Below are positions 15,971-25,316 of a DNA stretch of 64,000 nt, one piece after another (within the stretch, counting starts at the first letter, position 1; the number at the start of each line of letters is the position of its first letter). The notes under the pieces were generated by a model that saw only the letters and a list, made by a program, of their open reading frames with translations, did not search any database and had not been told where the DNA came from. The stretch covers positions 1-64,000 of the forward strand of contig CAJTZD010000019.1 in assembly GCA_910584235.1 (NCBI GenBank), given 5' to 3'. The translations under genes and the position numbers were made by a program. This DNA is from an uncultured Acetatifactor sp. (GTDB lineage: Bacteria; Bacillota; Clostridia; Lachnospirales; Lachnospiraceae).

Positions 15971-17611
15971 ATGAGCCGTTTTCGAGAGGTTCTTAATTCA
16001 GCCAGAAAAAACGAGACAGTGGAAAACTTCATGGGAGGCGAGTCCTACCGCGTAAGCCCGCTGGAAACCCTGAAGATGATTACGGCCTCCTCCATCTTCG
16101 GCGAGCCCTCCTACTATCGCGATGGCGGATTGGGCAGAGCCGTCAGGGACGCAAAATACAAATGCTGTGCGCTCCTGGAGGGATATCTGCTCTTCGGCAG
16201 CGCATGGGACGGCCGCACCACCACGGAAATCATGGAGAGCGCCATAGACCAGGCCCTGGAGGCTGACTTTGAGGGGACACTGCGCTGGGCCGCCACATTG
16301 CGGACGGACTTTTTCATGCGCCTGAACCCCCAGGTCATCATGGTCAGGGCGGCGCTGCATCCCGGGCGGCAGGAATTTACCCGGGCGAATCCGGGCCTGT
16401 TCGGAGAGCTGGAGCGCCGGGTCATGAGCCGGGGAGACGACGCCCTGTCCCAGCTGGCCTATTTCCTTTATAGCAATCAGGGAAAGCAGAAGATGCCCAG
16501 CCTCCTAAAGCGTTCCATAGCGGCAAAGCTGGAGCGGCTGGACCCCTATGAAGCCGCAAAGTACAAAAACGCGGAGATGGGTTTGAAAGACGCTGTCCGC
16601 ATCACCCACGCCCATTCCGCTGTTATAGACGAGTTTATGCAGACCGGCGGCATCGAACTGCCTCCCGGGAAGAAGACCTGGGAGAACCTGCGCTCGGAGG
16701 GCCTGGGCTGGAAAGAGATCCTTTCGCAGATTTCCATGGGCCATATGGCGCTGATTCGAAATCTGCGGGGCGTATTTTCCGAGATAGAGGACGCCGTTTT
16801 CTGCGAAGAATATCTAAAGCGGCTGAAAGCCGGCGTGGCGGGGGGCAGGCAGTTTCCTTTCCGGTATTACAGCGCCTATAAAGCAGTGGAAAAGAGCGAG
16901 TGTGCCCACAAGCCCCGCATCATGGACGCCCTGGAGGAATGCATAGACCTTTCCATGGAGAATATCCCTAAGTTCCGGGGCAAGACCATGTGCCTTTCGG
17001 ATAATTCCGGCTCCGCCTGGGGCGCCATCCCCTCGGAATACGGTACAGTCCAGATAGCAGTCATCGACAACCTCTCATCCGTCATTGCCGCGGCGGCCTC
17101 GGAGGAGGGCTATGTGGGCAAATTCGGGAACCGTCTGAAAATTTTCCCGGTCTCCGGACGGGGTCAGATTCTGCGCCAGTGTAAAGAAATATCCGAACAG
17201 ATGTATACGGATGTGGGCTCGGCCACCGAGGGCGGCATCTGGGAATTCTTCATAAATGCCATTCGAAAGAAAGAGCACTGGGACCAGATCTTCATCTACT
17301 CCGACCAGCAGGCGGGCCATGGCGGCCTGTACGGAACCGACGCCCAGAAGCGGGAATACCGGGAAAAGGGCTTCGCATGCCAGCGGGACAGCCGGGGACA
17401 GGGGGACTATATCAATGTCTTTGAACTGGTTCTGGAATACAGACGGAAAGTCAATCCGAAAGTGAATGTATTTTCCATTCAGACTGCCGGCTACAACAAT
17501 GTCTGCATCCCGGAGTACGCCTACCGCACCTGCATCCTCTATGGATGGACCGGAAAGGAACTGAATTTTGCCAGGCAGATGATCGATCTTTGGGACGGAC
17601 AGCAGGGCTGA
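15971..17611 (+). CDS. rsr: TROVE-domain protein, bacterial Ro60 orthologue (Rsr)
   Basis: 546 residues, the usual size. Residues about 20-330 form the TROVE HEAT-repeat ring (for example RTDFFMRLNPQVIMVRAALHP and RITHAHSAVIDEF), which binds Y RNA on its outer rim and misfolded RNA ends in its hole. Residues about 335-540 are a von Willebrand A domain with MIDAS residues D344, S346 and S348 (SDNSGS). In Deinococcus and Salmonella the orthologue acts with Y RNA and the exonuclease PNPase in RNA decay and quality control. A Y RNA gene (15025-15180) lies upstream. Start supported by ACAGGAGGTC. A terminator follows at 17689. Promoter not clearly seen. Confidence 0.95.
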   Translation: MSRFREVLNSARKNETVENFMGGESYRVSPLETLKMITASSIFGEPSYYRDGGLGRAVRDAKYKCCALLEGYLLFGSAWDGRTTTEIMESAIDQALEADFEGTLRWAATLRTDFFMRLNPQVIMVRAALHPGRQEFTRANPGLFGELERRVMSRGDDALSQLAYFLYSNQGKQKMPSLLKRSIAAKLERLDPYEAAKYKNAEMGLKDAVRITHAHSAVIDEFMQTGGIELPPGKKTWENLRSEGLGWKEILSQISMGHMALIRNLRGVFSEIEDAVFCEEYLKRLKAGVAGGRQFPFRYYSAYKAVEKSECAHKPRIMDALEECIDLSMENIPKFRGKTMCLSDNSGSAWGAIPSEYGTVQIAVIDNLSSVIAAAASEEGYVGKFGNRLKIFPVSGRGQILRQCKEISEQMYTDVGSATEGGIWEFFINAIRKKEHWDQIFIYSDQQAGHGGLYGTDAQKREYREKGFACQRDSRGQGDYINVFELVLEYRRKVNPKVNVFSIQTAGYNNVCIPEYAYRTCILYGWTGKELNFARQMIDLWDGQQG

Positions 17612-17688
17612 GCAAGTCCGGGATGATACGGAGGAGTCCCGGAGAGGTTTCCGACAAATCCAAAGAAAAAATGCAAGACTATAATTTT

Positions 17689-17734
17689 AGAAAGGATATT
17701 TCCCCATAAGATAGGGGGGTATCCTTTCTTTTTT
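17689..17734 (+). terminator. Rho-independent terminator after Ro60 gene
   Basis: Perfect 10-bp stem AGAAAGGATA / TATCCTTTCT (17689-17698 and 17720-17729) followed by TTTTT. Confidence 0.9.
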
Positions 17735-17884
17735 GCGCTCTGCCCTGCCACTGCGGAATTTGTCATAAAACAAAGAATCCTGTCAAAATAAAAAGAGGGG
17801 AATTATGCAATATGCACAAAAATACATTGTGGATTATATACATATAAGATAAGATTTTTATACTACAAAGTCACTTTTTTTAGA

Positions 17885-17913
17885 TTGTTGTATAAAAGAT
17901 GCCATGTTATACT
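17885..17913 (+). promoter_or_regulatory. Promoter of the first carbohydrate ABC operon
   Basis: -35 TTGTTG (17885-17890), 17-bp spacer, -10 TATACT (17908-17913) in A+T-rich DNA, 70 bp before the first permease gene. The remaining A+T-rich leader (17735-17884) shows no other feature that I can name. Confidence 0.6.
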
Positions 17914-17983
17914 AAAAACTATGAAATTACATATAAAACTTGCATATCACCAAAAGTAAATGAAAAAGCAAGGAGGACAGGGA

Positions 17984-18931
17984 ATGGCAGGAGACAAGAA
18001 GAAAGTAAAGGGAAAGAGACGCCGCTGGAGGCGTGATGACACGGAACTGACTCTGTTGGCGCTGCCGACAACGATCTGGTATTTTCTATTTTCTTTTTTG
18101 CCAATGTTCGGTATCGTGATCGCATTCAAGGAATTCAAGATCAACGGCGGATTTCTGAAGAGCTTCTTCACCAGCAAGTGGGTGAGGTTCAACAATTTCA
18201 AGTTCCTCTTTGCGTCAAAGGATATTTGGCTGATTCTCAGAAACACGCTGGCTTACAACATTGTGTTCATTATCCTGGGAATCGTGATCCCCGTGGCGGC
18301 AGCCATCGCCATCGGACAGATCCATTCCAAGCGGATGGCAAAGGTGTATCAGACAGCCATGTTCATGCCCTACTTCCTGTCCTGGGTGGTAGTCACTGCG
18401 CTGGTATGGGCTTTCCTGAGCTTTGACAAGGGCCTTTTGAACAATCTGCTGGAGTCATTGGGATATGACCGTCAGCAATGGTATATGAAGAAAGAGATGT
18501 GGCCGCCTTTCCTCGTATTTATGAATCTGTGGAAAGGTGTCGGCTACGGAATGGTAGTCTATCTGGCCACCATTACGGGCATTGACAAGACCTATTATGA
18601 AGCCGCAGGGATTGACGGCGCCACGATCTGGCAGCAGATCCGCTATATAACTCTGCCGCTGATGAAGAATGTTATTATTATGATGTTCATCATGAAAGTG
18701 GGAAGCATTTTCTACTCCGATTTCGGTCTGTTCTACCAGGTGCCCAGAGACTCCAACTCGCTGTATGACGTGGTCTACACGCTGGATGTCTATGTATACA
18801 AACAGTTGCGGACTTCTACCACAGGTATGTCGGCTGCCGCCGCATTTATACAGTCTGTGGCCGGATGTATCACGATTCTGACCGCTAATGCCATCGTGAG
18901 AAAGATTGACCGTGAGAGCGCGATGATTTGA
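17984..18931 (+). CDS. Carbohydrate ABC transporter permease, LplB type
   Basis: 315 residues from the ATG at 17984, seven bases after AGGAGG; the ATG at 17960 lacks this. A basic N-terminal tail (KKKVKGKRRRWRRD) precedes six membrane segments. The cytoplasmic EAA loop reads EAAGIDGATIWQQIRYITLP, which contacts the ATPase. Family: PF00528 permeases of the LplB/YtcP group that import oligosaccharides. No ATPase is encoded nearby; members of this group in Firmicutes commonly rely on a shared MsmK-type ATPase encoded elsewhere. First gene of an operon with the second permease at 19049 and the binding protein at 20067. Confidence 0.9.
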   Translation: MAGDKKKVKGKRRRWRRDDTELTLLALPTTIWYFLFSFLPMFGIVIAFKEFKINGGFLKSFFTSKWVRFNNFKFLFASKDIWLILRNTLAYNIVFIILGIVIPVAAAIAIGQIHSKRMAKVYQTAMFMPYFLSWVVVTALVWAFLSFDKGLLNNLLESLGYDRQQWYMKKEMWPPFLVFMNLWKGVGYGMVVYLATITGIDKTYYEAAGIDGATIWQQIRYITLPLMKNVIIMMFIMKVGSIFYSDFGLFYQVPRDSNSLYDVVYTLDVYVYKQLRTSTTGMSAAAAFIQSVAGCITILTANAIVRKIDRESAMI

Positions 18932-19048
18932 CAATAATCGTCCAGCCGGCACCTGAGGAATGCAGGAACGTGCGCGCTTCGCGGCAGGAGATTTTCCGCT
19001 GACGTCAGGACCGGGCAGTTAGGGAGCTGGAGTAAAGGAGAGAAGATT

Positions 19049-19993
19049 ATGGCAGATAGAATCAAGAATAAGAAGAAAAATGAACCCGACGGATTTGACC
19101 GTTTTAACCGGGTCTCAAAGCCCACGAATGTGGTTCTGAATATTATTTTTGCGCTTGCGGCATTGTCCTGTGTGATTCCGGTGCTGCTGGTGGTGGCGAT
19201 TTCTTTCTCGGCGGAGGAGTCCATAATGGAATACGGCTATCAGTTTATTCCGAAGATTCCGTCCATGGAGGGATATGTCTTCCTGGTCTCCCAGGGAAAG
19301 ATGATCGCGAGAGCTCTTGGCATTTCGCTGTTCGTGACCATAGTGGGCACTGTGCTGGGAGTGCTTTTGACCACTCTCATGGGGTATGTGCTCTCCAGGC
19401 CGGACTATAAACTGAACGGATTTCTGACTATGGTGGTATTCATACCCATGGTATTTAACGGAGGTCTGGTTTCCACCTATTTCATCGTGAGCCAGTTCCT
19501 GGGATTGAAAGATACCGTGTGGGCTTTGATATTGCCGCTGTCGGTATCCTCATTCAACGTAATCGTCTGCAGGACGTTCTTCAAGACCACGGTACCGGAA
19601 TCCCTGGTGGAATCCGCCAAGATGGACGGCGCTAATCAATTGGTGATCTTCAGCAGAATCGTGCTGCCGATTTCCCTGCCGGTGTTGGCTACCATCGGAC
19701 TGTTCTTAAGCTTTGCCTATTGGAATGACTGGTATCAGTCCATGCTCTACATTGACAACAGCAAGCTGCTGTCCCTGCAGGCGCTGCTGAATCAGATTTT
19801 GACGAATATACAGATGCTGGTAAAGAATGCGGCCACCATCGGCGTCACGGCCGCGGAAATGCTGGCCAATATGCCACAGGAGGCGGCCCGCATGGCTATT
19901 GTGGTGGTGATTGTATTTCCCATCGCATGCGCCTATCCGTTTTTCCAGAAATACTTTATCTCCGGCCTGACGGTAGGTGCGGTGAAAGGGTGA
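19049..19993 (+). CDS. Carbohydrate ABC transporter permease, YtcP type
   Basis: 314 residues, start supported by AAAGGAGAG. Six membrane segments and the EAA loop ESAKMDGANQLVIFSRIVLP. The C terminus PFFQKYFISGLTVGAVKG is the signature ending of the YtcP group. It pairs with the LplB-type permease upstream to form the heterodimeric channel. It is 117 bp downstream of that gene and 73 bp upstream of the binding protein, with a small hairpin in the second gap. Confidence 0.92.
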   Translation: MADRIKNKKKNEPDGFDRFNRVSKPTNVVLNIIFALAALSCVIPVLLVVAISFSAEESIMEYGYQFIPKIPSMEGYVFLVSQGKMIARALGISLFVTIVGTVLGVLLTTLMGYVLSRPDYKLNGFLTMVVFIPMVFNGGLVSTYFIVSQFLGLKDTVWALILPLSVSSFNVIVCRTFFKTTVPESLVESAKMDGANQLVIFSRIVLPISLPVLATIGLFLSFAYWNDWYQSMLYIDNSKLLSLQALLNQILTNIQMLVKNAATIGVTAAEMLANMPQEAARMAIVVVIVFPIACAYPFFQKYFISGLTVGAVKG

Positions 19994-20011
19994 TGAGATG
20001 TCTTTAATCGG

Positions 20012-20040
20012 ATATCAGGCCGGCTTTTGCCGGAAGATAT
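20012..20040 (+). promoter_or_regulatory. Intercistronic hairpin before the binding-protein gene
   Basis: Stem CCGGC-TTTT-GCCGG (20020-20033) nested in ATATC/GATAT (20012-20016 and 20036-20040), 27 bp before the start codon. No U-tract. Such hairpins often protect or process the more abundant binding-protein message. Confidence 0.45.
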
Positions 20041-20066
20041 AAATTTATGAAAACAGGAGGATTACC

Positions 20067-21635
20067 ATGAAAAAGAAAAGTTTGAGCAAGATTCTGGCAC
20101 TTGGAATGACTGCGGCTATGACAGTGGGTATGCTGGCAGGCTGCGGAAATGACAATGCGGAGTCCAAGCCGCTGGAGAGCGGAAGCAGCGAGGCGTCAGG
20201 GGGGGCGGAGGAGTCGTCATCCGCGGAGGAGTCGTCATCCGCGGAGGAGTCGTCTGCTGAGGAGAGCAGCCAGGAAGAGGCATCAGGCAGCGGCGAAGTG
20301 CCTACGCTGGTCTATTGGACAGTGGGCGGAACAACCCCAGACGACTTTGAGGAAAGCATTGCAAAGATCAGCGATTACACCGAGGAGAAGATCGGTGTGA
20401 GGCTGGACGTAAAGATCGCCAGCTGGAACGACTATGACACCAAGATGAAAAACATTGTGAATACGGGCGAGTATTTCGACCTGATGTTCACAAACAATAC
20501 GAATTACGCCAATTTCGTAAATCTGGGCGCTTTCGCCGATATTACGGACCTGGTGCAGACCGCTACGCCGGATCTTTACAGCTTTGTTCCCGAGAAGCTC
20601 TGGGCAGGCGCACAGATACACGGAAAGGTGTATGCGGTTCCCACCTACAAAGATTCTTCCCTGACACAGTTTTACTATATTGACGATACCTATGTACAGA
20701 AGTATAATATCGATATGACCAAGATCGACTCCATGCAGGCTTTGGATCCGGTGGTACGTCAGGTTAAGGAAGCGGAGGGCAAGTCTTTCTATCCGATTAA
20801 GCTGGATCAGGGCTCTCTGTGGAACGGATTCTTCAACAATTATGACGGACTTGCCAGCGGTATCCAGGCCATCGGTGTGAAGATCGACGACTCTTCCCGT
20901 CAGGTTGTCTGCACTTTGGAGCAGGAAGACATCGTAGAGAACTTAAAGCTTCTGCACAGCTGGTACATGGACGGCATTATCAATCCTGACGCCAATGTCC
21001 TGACAGAGGGCGATAAAGGCCATATGTTCGGCAATGCCCAGGGATGGCCCAGTGCTGCCGCCAACTGGGCGGTAGGACAGGGAATTGATAAGTACATTGT
21101 CAACAAGGTATTCGGTCCCATTTATACCACAGAGACCATCCAGGGTTCCATGAATGCCATCTCCGTAAATTCCAACTATAAGGAAGAAGCGCTGAAAGTG
21201 CTGCAGCTGATGAACACAGACAGCAAATTCCGCGATATGTGCGCATACGGCATCGAGGGCAAGGATTTTGAATACACAGAGGACGGATTTGTAAACAGGA
21301 TCACGGACAACTGGCCTTGGCCCAGCTACACACAGGGAACTTTCTTCATCATGAGCAATCAGGTGGGAACGGATCCGAACCAGTGGGACGAGGTAATTCA
21401 GCAGAACGAAGAGGCCGTAGCTTCCAGCTGTCTGGGATTTGCGTTGGATGTCAGCAATATCCAGAACGAGGTTTCAACGGTGAACACAGTGTGGGATAAA
21501 TACAAATATGATCTGCTGACAGGGGCTTCCGATCCGGAGGAAGTGCTTCCTAAGTGTATTGAGGAGATGAAAGACGTCGGCTTAGATACCATCATAGCAG
21601 AGGCTCAGAAGCAGATCGACGAGTTCTTTAAGTAA
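20067..21635 (+). CDS. Extracellular solute-binding lipoprotein of the LipO family
   Basis: 522 residues. Signal peptide with lipobox LAGC at residues about 26-29, then an acidic Ser/Glu linker (residues about 35-75) built from near-identical 18-bp DNA repeats coding SSAEES, then the family 1 binding fold (LVYWTVGGTTPDDFEESIAKI, and a C-terminal KCIEEMKDVGLDTIIAEAQKQIDEF). Such proteins bind oligosaccharides for the LplB/YtcP permeases encoded just upstream. The linker holds the binding domain away from the membrane and is a likely site of repeat-number variation. A strong terminator follows at 21690. Confidence 0.9.
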   Translation: MKKKSLSKILALGMTAAMTVGMLAGCGNDNAESKPLESGSSEASGGAEESSSAEESSSAEESSAEESSQEEASGSGEVPTLVYWTVGGTTPDDFEESIAKISDYTEEKIGVRLDVKIASWNDYDTKMKNIVNTGEYFDLMFTNNTNYANFVNLGAFADITDLVQTATPDLYSFVPEKLWAGAQIHGKVYAVPTYKDSSLTQFYYIDDTYVQKYNIDMTKIDSMQALDPVVRQVKEAEGKSFYPIKLDQGSLWNGFFNNYDGLASGIQAIGVKIDDSSRQVVCTLEQEDIVENLKLLHSWYMDGIINPDANVLTEGDKGHMFGNAQGWPSAAANWAVGQGIDKYIVNKVFGPIYTTETIQGSMNAISVNSNYKEEALKVLQLMNTDSKFRDMCAYGIEGKDFEYTEDGFVNRITDNWPWPSYTQGTFFIMSNQVGTDPNQWDEVIQQNEEAVASSCLGFALDVSNIQNEVSTVNTVWDKYKYDLLTGASDPEEVLPKCIEEMKDVGLDTIIAEAQKQIDEFFK

Positions 21636-21689
21636 GACAAACACAGCCGGGAGACCGGGCTGGGAAAGAAAAATGCCGAAACGAAAATT

Positions 21690-21725
21690 CCTGTGGGGCT
21701 CTGATCTGGAGCCCTGCAGGTTTTT
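21690..21725 (+). terminator. Terminator after the LipO-type gene
   Basis: Interrupted stem CCTG-TG-GGGCTC / GAGCCC-TG-CAGG (21690-21701 and 21709-21720) followed by TTTTTGTGGTTTT. Genes downstream (21801 onwards) may be reached by read-through, since no separate promoter is obvious. Confidence 0.8.
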
Positions 21726-21800
21726 GTGGTTTTCGGAAAAGTGCGCGAAAGGGCCATGGAGGAACATTTTAAGGTCAATACAAAACCAGGAGGAACATTT

Positions 21801-22568
21801 ATGAAGTTCGTGACATTCAACATCAGGTATGACTGCGGGGAGGACGGCATTAATAATTTCGACTTGAGAAAGCCGTTTATCCTGAAAAAGATCCAAAAGG
21901 AACAGGCGGATATCATCTGTTTTCAGGAGGTGCTGCCCCATGTGGCCGTGTGGCTGAAAGAGAATCTGGAGGGGTACTATGTGATCGGATGCGGACGCGG
22001 CGAGGATCTTCGGGACGAGCAGTCCGCCATTGCCTACCGGAAAGATTGTATTAATTTGATGAAAATGGACACTTACTGGCTCTCCGACACACCTGCGGTG
22101 CCGGGTTCCCGGTATCCCGGACAGAGTCCCTGCCCCAGAATCTGTACGGAAGCCGTCTTTGAGGATCTGCGGTGCCGAAAGGTATTCCGGGTGGCAAATG
22201 CCCATCTGGACCATGAGGGGGAGAGTCCCAGACGGCTGGCTCTTGAGCAGATTCTAAAGAGCGTGTCCACGGATTCCTTTTTCGGGGAGGTTCCGGTAAT
22301 CATCACGGGAGATTTTAACATGGAGCCGGACGCAAAAGAGATGGAAGTGCTGAAAGCCTATCCGGGATTTACCAATGTCACGGAGAATATCGGCGTGACC
22401 TATCACGGATATTGGGAGGGTGACGGGCAGTGCAGCATTGACTTCATCATTGTCAGAGGGGATATCTGTTGCGAGAGCCTGACGAAGTGGACGGATGAGG
22501 AGAACGGGCTTTATCTGTCGGATCATTATCCGGTCTGCGGAGAGTTTTCCTTTGGCGGAGCCAAATAG
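21801..22568 (+). CDS. Endonuclease/exonuclease/phosphatase family protein
   Basis: 255 residues from the ATG at 21801 after CCAGGAGGAACATTT; an ATG at 21726 overlaps the terminator. Motifs of the Mg-dependent EEP fold are present: VTFNIRYD at the N terminus, DIICFQEVLP (metal-binding Glu), NAHLDHEGESPR, IITGDFNMEP and the final LSDHYPV with catalytic His. Members of this subgroup hydrolyse phosphodiester or phosphomonoester bonds in nucleic acids, lipids or sugars; the substrate here is not known. Its place between a sugar transporter and its two-component system hints at a sugar-phosphate-related role, which is inference. Confidence 0.85.
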   Translation: MKFVTFNIRYDCGEDGINNFDLRKPFILKKIQKEQADIICFQEVLPHVAVWLKENLEGYYVIGCGRGEDLRDEQSAIAYRKDCINLMKMDTYWLSDTPAVPGSRYPGQSPCPRICTEAVFEDLRCRKVFRVANAHLDHEGESPRRLALEQILKSVSTDSFFGEVPVIITGDFNMEPDAKEMEVLKAYPGFTNVTENIGVTYHGYWEGDGQCSIDFIIVRGDICCESLTKWTDEENGLYLSDHYPVCGEFSFGGAK

Positions 22569-22589
22569 GCAAGGGACAGAGGGCGCTGT

Positions 22590-24404
22590 ATGGACAGACA
22601 TCACGGCAATTTGTTTGGCTACCGGATTTACCGGAGGAAATTTTGGGGAACCGTAGTGGTCATGCTGCTGATGAGCACGGCGGTGTTTTTGGGGATGACA
22701 GCGTTTTTTGTCAATACCTGGGTGACCACTTTGGGCAATGAGGCGCAGAGCCGCTTTTTGGAGAGAGAACAGCAGCTGGCGGATATCCAGGGATGGGCCT
22801 TGGAATATGTCAACGGCCTGTATGGGAACGAGAGGCTCATGGAGGATCTGTCCGCCCTGTTTGCGGCGCAGGACGAGAGGGAGTACATCAGGCTGCGGCG
22901 GCAGAACAGTCTGGGAAGCGCTTCGCAGATCCGATACATTCCTGCGGACATTAAGAATACCCTGTTTAACAGCCGCAATAAGATAAACAGTGTGGTCCTG
23001 CGCTCGGACAGCGGGAAGAAGACCATATGGTTCCAGAGCATGGATGTCTGTCTGTCCTTTGACGAGGATGCCGGGGAGGAGAATCGGTTCGGGGATATTC
23101 TGGCTGCAGTCTGCTCCGTCAGGGATCCCCGCTACATGGGGCAGACCATGGGGACCATGGAATTCTGGGTCAGCAGCAGGGATATCTACGGAACGGATCG
23201 GGACATTCGGGTGGCGTGGAAGATTCTGGAGGAGGACGGAAGCGTCCTGTGGGACAGCGGTCTGGAAACCTATCAGGAGCGCTGGATAGAGCTGGCGTCC
23301 GGCAAGACGGAGATGAGCGGCTGGCTTCGGGACGAGAGAGGCGTCAGCGTGTACTATGTGCAGATGGAATCCGGCTCCAGCGGCCACCGCTATGTCGCGG
23401 CCAAGGATATTGTCTCTGCCATGTGGGACAATCGTTATGTTCTGTGGATGCTGTTTGGGGCTCTGATGCTGATCAATGGAGGCATCCTTTTGAGCAGCTA
23501 TGCAGGGATCCGGTCCGACGCCCGTTTTCTGTCTCTGATTCTGGCCATGCTCTCGGATCTGGAGGGCGGAAGCTTTGATCAGATGCAGAGACGGGCGCTT
23601 CCTGCCAGGCACCGGGAGACAGAATATGACATGATCGCAGCTGCCCTGCAGGATGTGGGCAGGAAGCTGGAGGGCTATATAGAGACAGAGTATATCCTGA
23701 AGCTGAAAGAGCAGGAGACCCAGATGCGGGCTCTGCAGCATCAGATCAATCCGCATTTTCTGTATAACACGCTGGAGATGCTGCGCTCCAAGGCCCTTGT
23801 CCAAGGGGACAGAGAGACGGCGGATGCCATCTTTATGCTGGGAACGCTGTACCGTACAAGAATGTATAAAAAACAGACTATTTCTCTGGGGGAAGAATTC
23901 GAGCTGCTGGAAATGTATTTAAAGATCATGGCCATGCGCTATGGGGACAAATTTGTCTACCAGACGCAGCTGGAGGAGGCCGTGGGGGACAGGGAGACCA
24001 TCGTGTTCTGGCTGCAGCCGCTGGCGGAGAACTTTTTCGCCCATGGATTTGACAGGGAGAGCGAGTACAATCTGCTGATCGTCACCGGCAGAGAACAGGA
24101 CGGGGGAACCCGGATCGAAATTCTGGACAATGGGGCGGGGGCGCCCCCGGACAAGCTGCCGGAGATCCGGAAGAATATGTATGAGGGAAACGACGGTCCG
24201 GAGGCGGATATCGGGCTGCGTAATGTCTACATGAGGCTGAAGTATTTTTACCGGGAGGGATTTGGGATGGAAATCGGAAACCGGGAGGAGGGAGGATTCT
24301 TCATTTCTCTTTTCCTGCCGTATCCTGCCGGCGGAAAGGGAAAACAGTCACAGGAGTACCCGGCGGAACCCACCGAAAAGGAGGATGAATGTATACATTG
24401 CTGA
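22590..24404 (+). CDS. YesM-type sensor histidine kinase
   Basis: 604 residues. Membrane segments near residues 15-40 and 285-305 enclose an extracellular sensor of about 240 residues. The cytoplasmic part has the His_kinase motif LQHQINPHFLYNTLEMLR with H389 as phospho-acceptor, and a degenerate HATPase domain (EILDNGAGAPPDKLPEI, then IGLRNVYMRLKYFY). A clear HAMP domain is not visible. It overlaps the next gene, a YesN-type regulator, by 16 bp. The pair probably senses the sugar imported by the transporter upstream and activates its operon. Confidence 0.93.
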   Translation: MDRHHGNLFGYRIYRRKFWGTVVVMLLMSTAVFLGMTAFFVNTWVTTLGNEAQSRFLEREQQLADIQGWALEYVNGLYGNERLMEDLSALFAAQDEREYIRLRRQNSLGSASQIRYIPADIKNTLFNSRNKINSVVLRSDSGKKTIWFQSMDVCLSFDEDAGEENRFGDILAAVCSVRDPRYMGQTMGTMEFWVSSRDIYGTDRDIRVAWKILEEDGSVLWDSGLETYQERWIELASGKTEMSGWLRDERGVSVYYVQMESGSSGHRYVAAKDIVSAMWDNRYVLWMLFGALMLINGGILLSSYAGIRSDARFLSLILAMLSDLEGGSFDQMQRRALPARHRETEYDMIAAALQDVGRKLEGYIETEYILKLKEQETQMRALQHQINPHFLYNTLEMLRSKALVQGDRETADAIFMLGTLYRTRMYKKQTISLGEEFELLEMYLKIMAMRYGDKFVYQTQLEEAVGDRETIVFWLQPLAENFFAHGFDRESEYNLLIVTGREQDGGTRIEILDNGAGAPPDKLPEIRKNMYEGNDGPEADIGLRNVYMRLKYFYREGFGMEIGNREEGGFFISLFLPYPAGGKGKQSQEYPAEPTEKEDECIHC

Positions 24405-25147
24405 TAGTGGACGACGAGCCTGCGATTTTAGAGGGAATCAGCAGGATTCTGGACTGGAAGGCCCTTGGGTTTGCGCGGGTGCGCACGGCCAGGAGCTGTG
24501 TGGAGGTCATCTCCCATGTGGTGGACTGGAAGCCGGACGTATGTCTGGTGGATGTGCGGATCGGCGACGAATTCGGATACCAGCTGATCAACCATCTAAA
24601 CAGTATGGGAATCGAGTCCAACTATGTGATGATGAGCGGATATGACGAGTTCGACTATGCCTGCGAGGCCCTGCGCTGCGGCGCCCTGGATTATCTGCTG
24701 AAGCCCGTGGATAAAAGCAGGCTCCAGAAGAGAATCGAGCAGATCATTGTGGAAAAGCTCCACGGCACGCTGCCAAAACAGGAGGAGGAGAGCCGGGATC
24801 CGGTATTGCAGCGGCCTTATGGGGAGTTGTCACCTTTGATCCGCAAGATTGTCATGATTACGGCCATGGAATACGGACAGCATATCTCGTTAAAAAGCAT
24901 TGCGGACCGGTTCCGGATGAACGCTACCTACTTGGGCCAGATTTTCATCAAGGAGACCGGGATGAAATTCTCGGAATATCTGATGGCCTACCGCATGCAG
25001 GTAGCCAGGGAGAGAATTTTAAACACGGACGAAAAGATATCTGCTATTGCGGCGGGCGTGGGCTATTCCAATCTAAACTATTTCTATCAGCATTTTCACG
25101 GCTACTATCAGCTGACCCCCTCGGAGATCCGCCAGGGAAGCGAGTGA
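24389..25147 (+). CDS. YesN-type response regulator, AraC-family output
   Basis: 252 residues. Receiver domain at about 1-120 with acidic pocket D8/D9, phospho-acceptor D55 (CLVDVRIGDEFG) and K106-P (DYLLKPVDKSR). The C-terminal 100 residues are the double helix-turn-helix AraC domain (ISLKSIADRFRMNATYLGQI and ISAIAAGVGYSNLNYFYQHF). It starts inside the kinase gene, with AAAAGGAGGATGA as ribosome binding site. Shorter than most YesN proteins because the two domains are joined directly. Confidence 0.94.
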   Translation: MYTLLIVDDEPAILEGISRILDWKALGFARVRTARSCVEVISHVVDWKPDVCLVDVRIGDEFGYQLINHLNSMGIESNYVMMSGYDEFDYACEALRCGALDYLLKPVDKSRLQKRIEQIIVEKLHGTLPKQEEESRDPVLQRPYGELSPLIRKIVMITAMEYGQHISLKSIADRFRMNATYLGQIFIKETGMKFSEYLMAYRMQVARERILNTDEKISAIAAGVGYSNLNYFYQHFHGYYQLTPSEIRQGSE

Positions 25148-25205
25148 TTACCGTTCACAGGTGGCTCCGTTTCGATTGCTTTGCCTGCCAGGGAGAATGC
25201 CCCGG

Positions 25206-25234
25206 TTGACTTTTGGGATGGGAATCAGTATAAT
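25206..25234 (+). promoter_or_regulatory. Promoter of the SDR gene
   Basis: -35 TTGACT (25206-25211), 17-bp spacer, -10 TATAAT (25229-25234), 82 bp before the start codon. Confidence 0.8.
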
Positions 25235-25316
25235 GTGTGCATACGGTTACGAAAGATTATCTGAATCGAGGCAAGGATTTCCGTGCAGACACGGAATCAG
25301 AACAGGAGGAGCAAAA

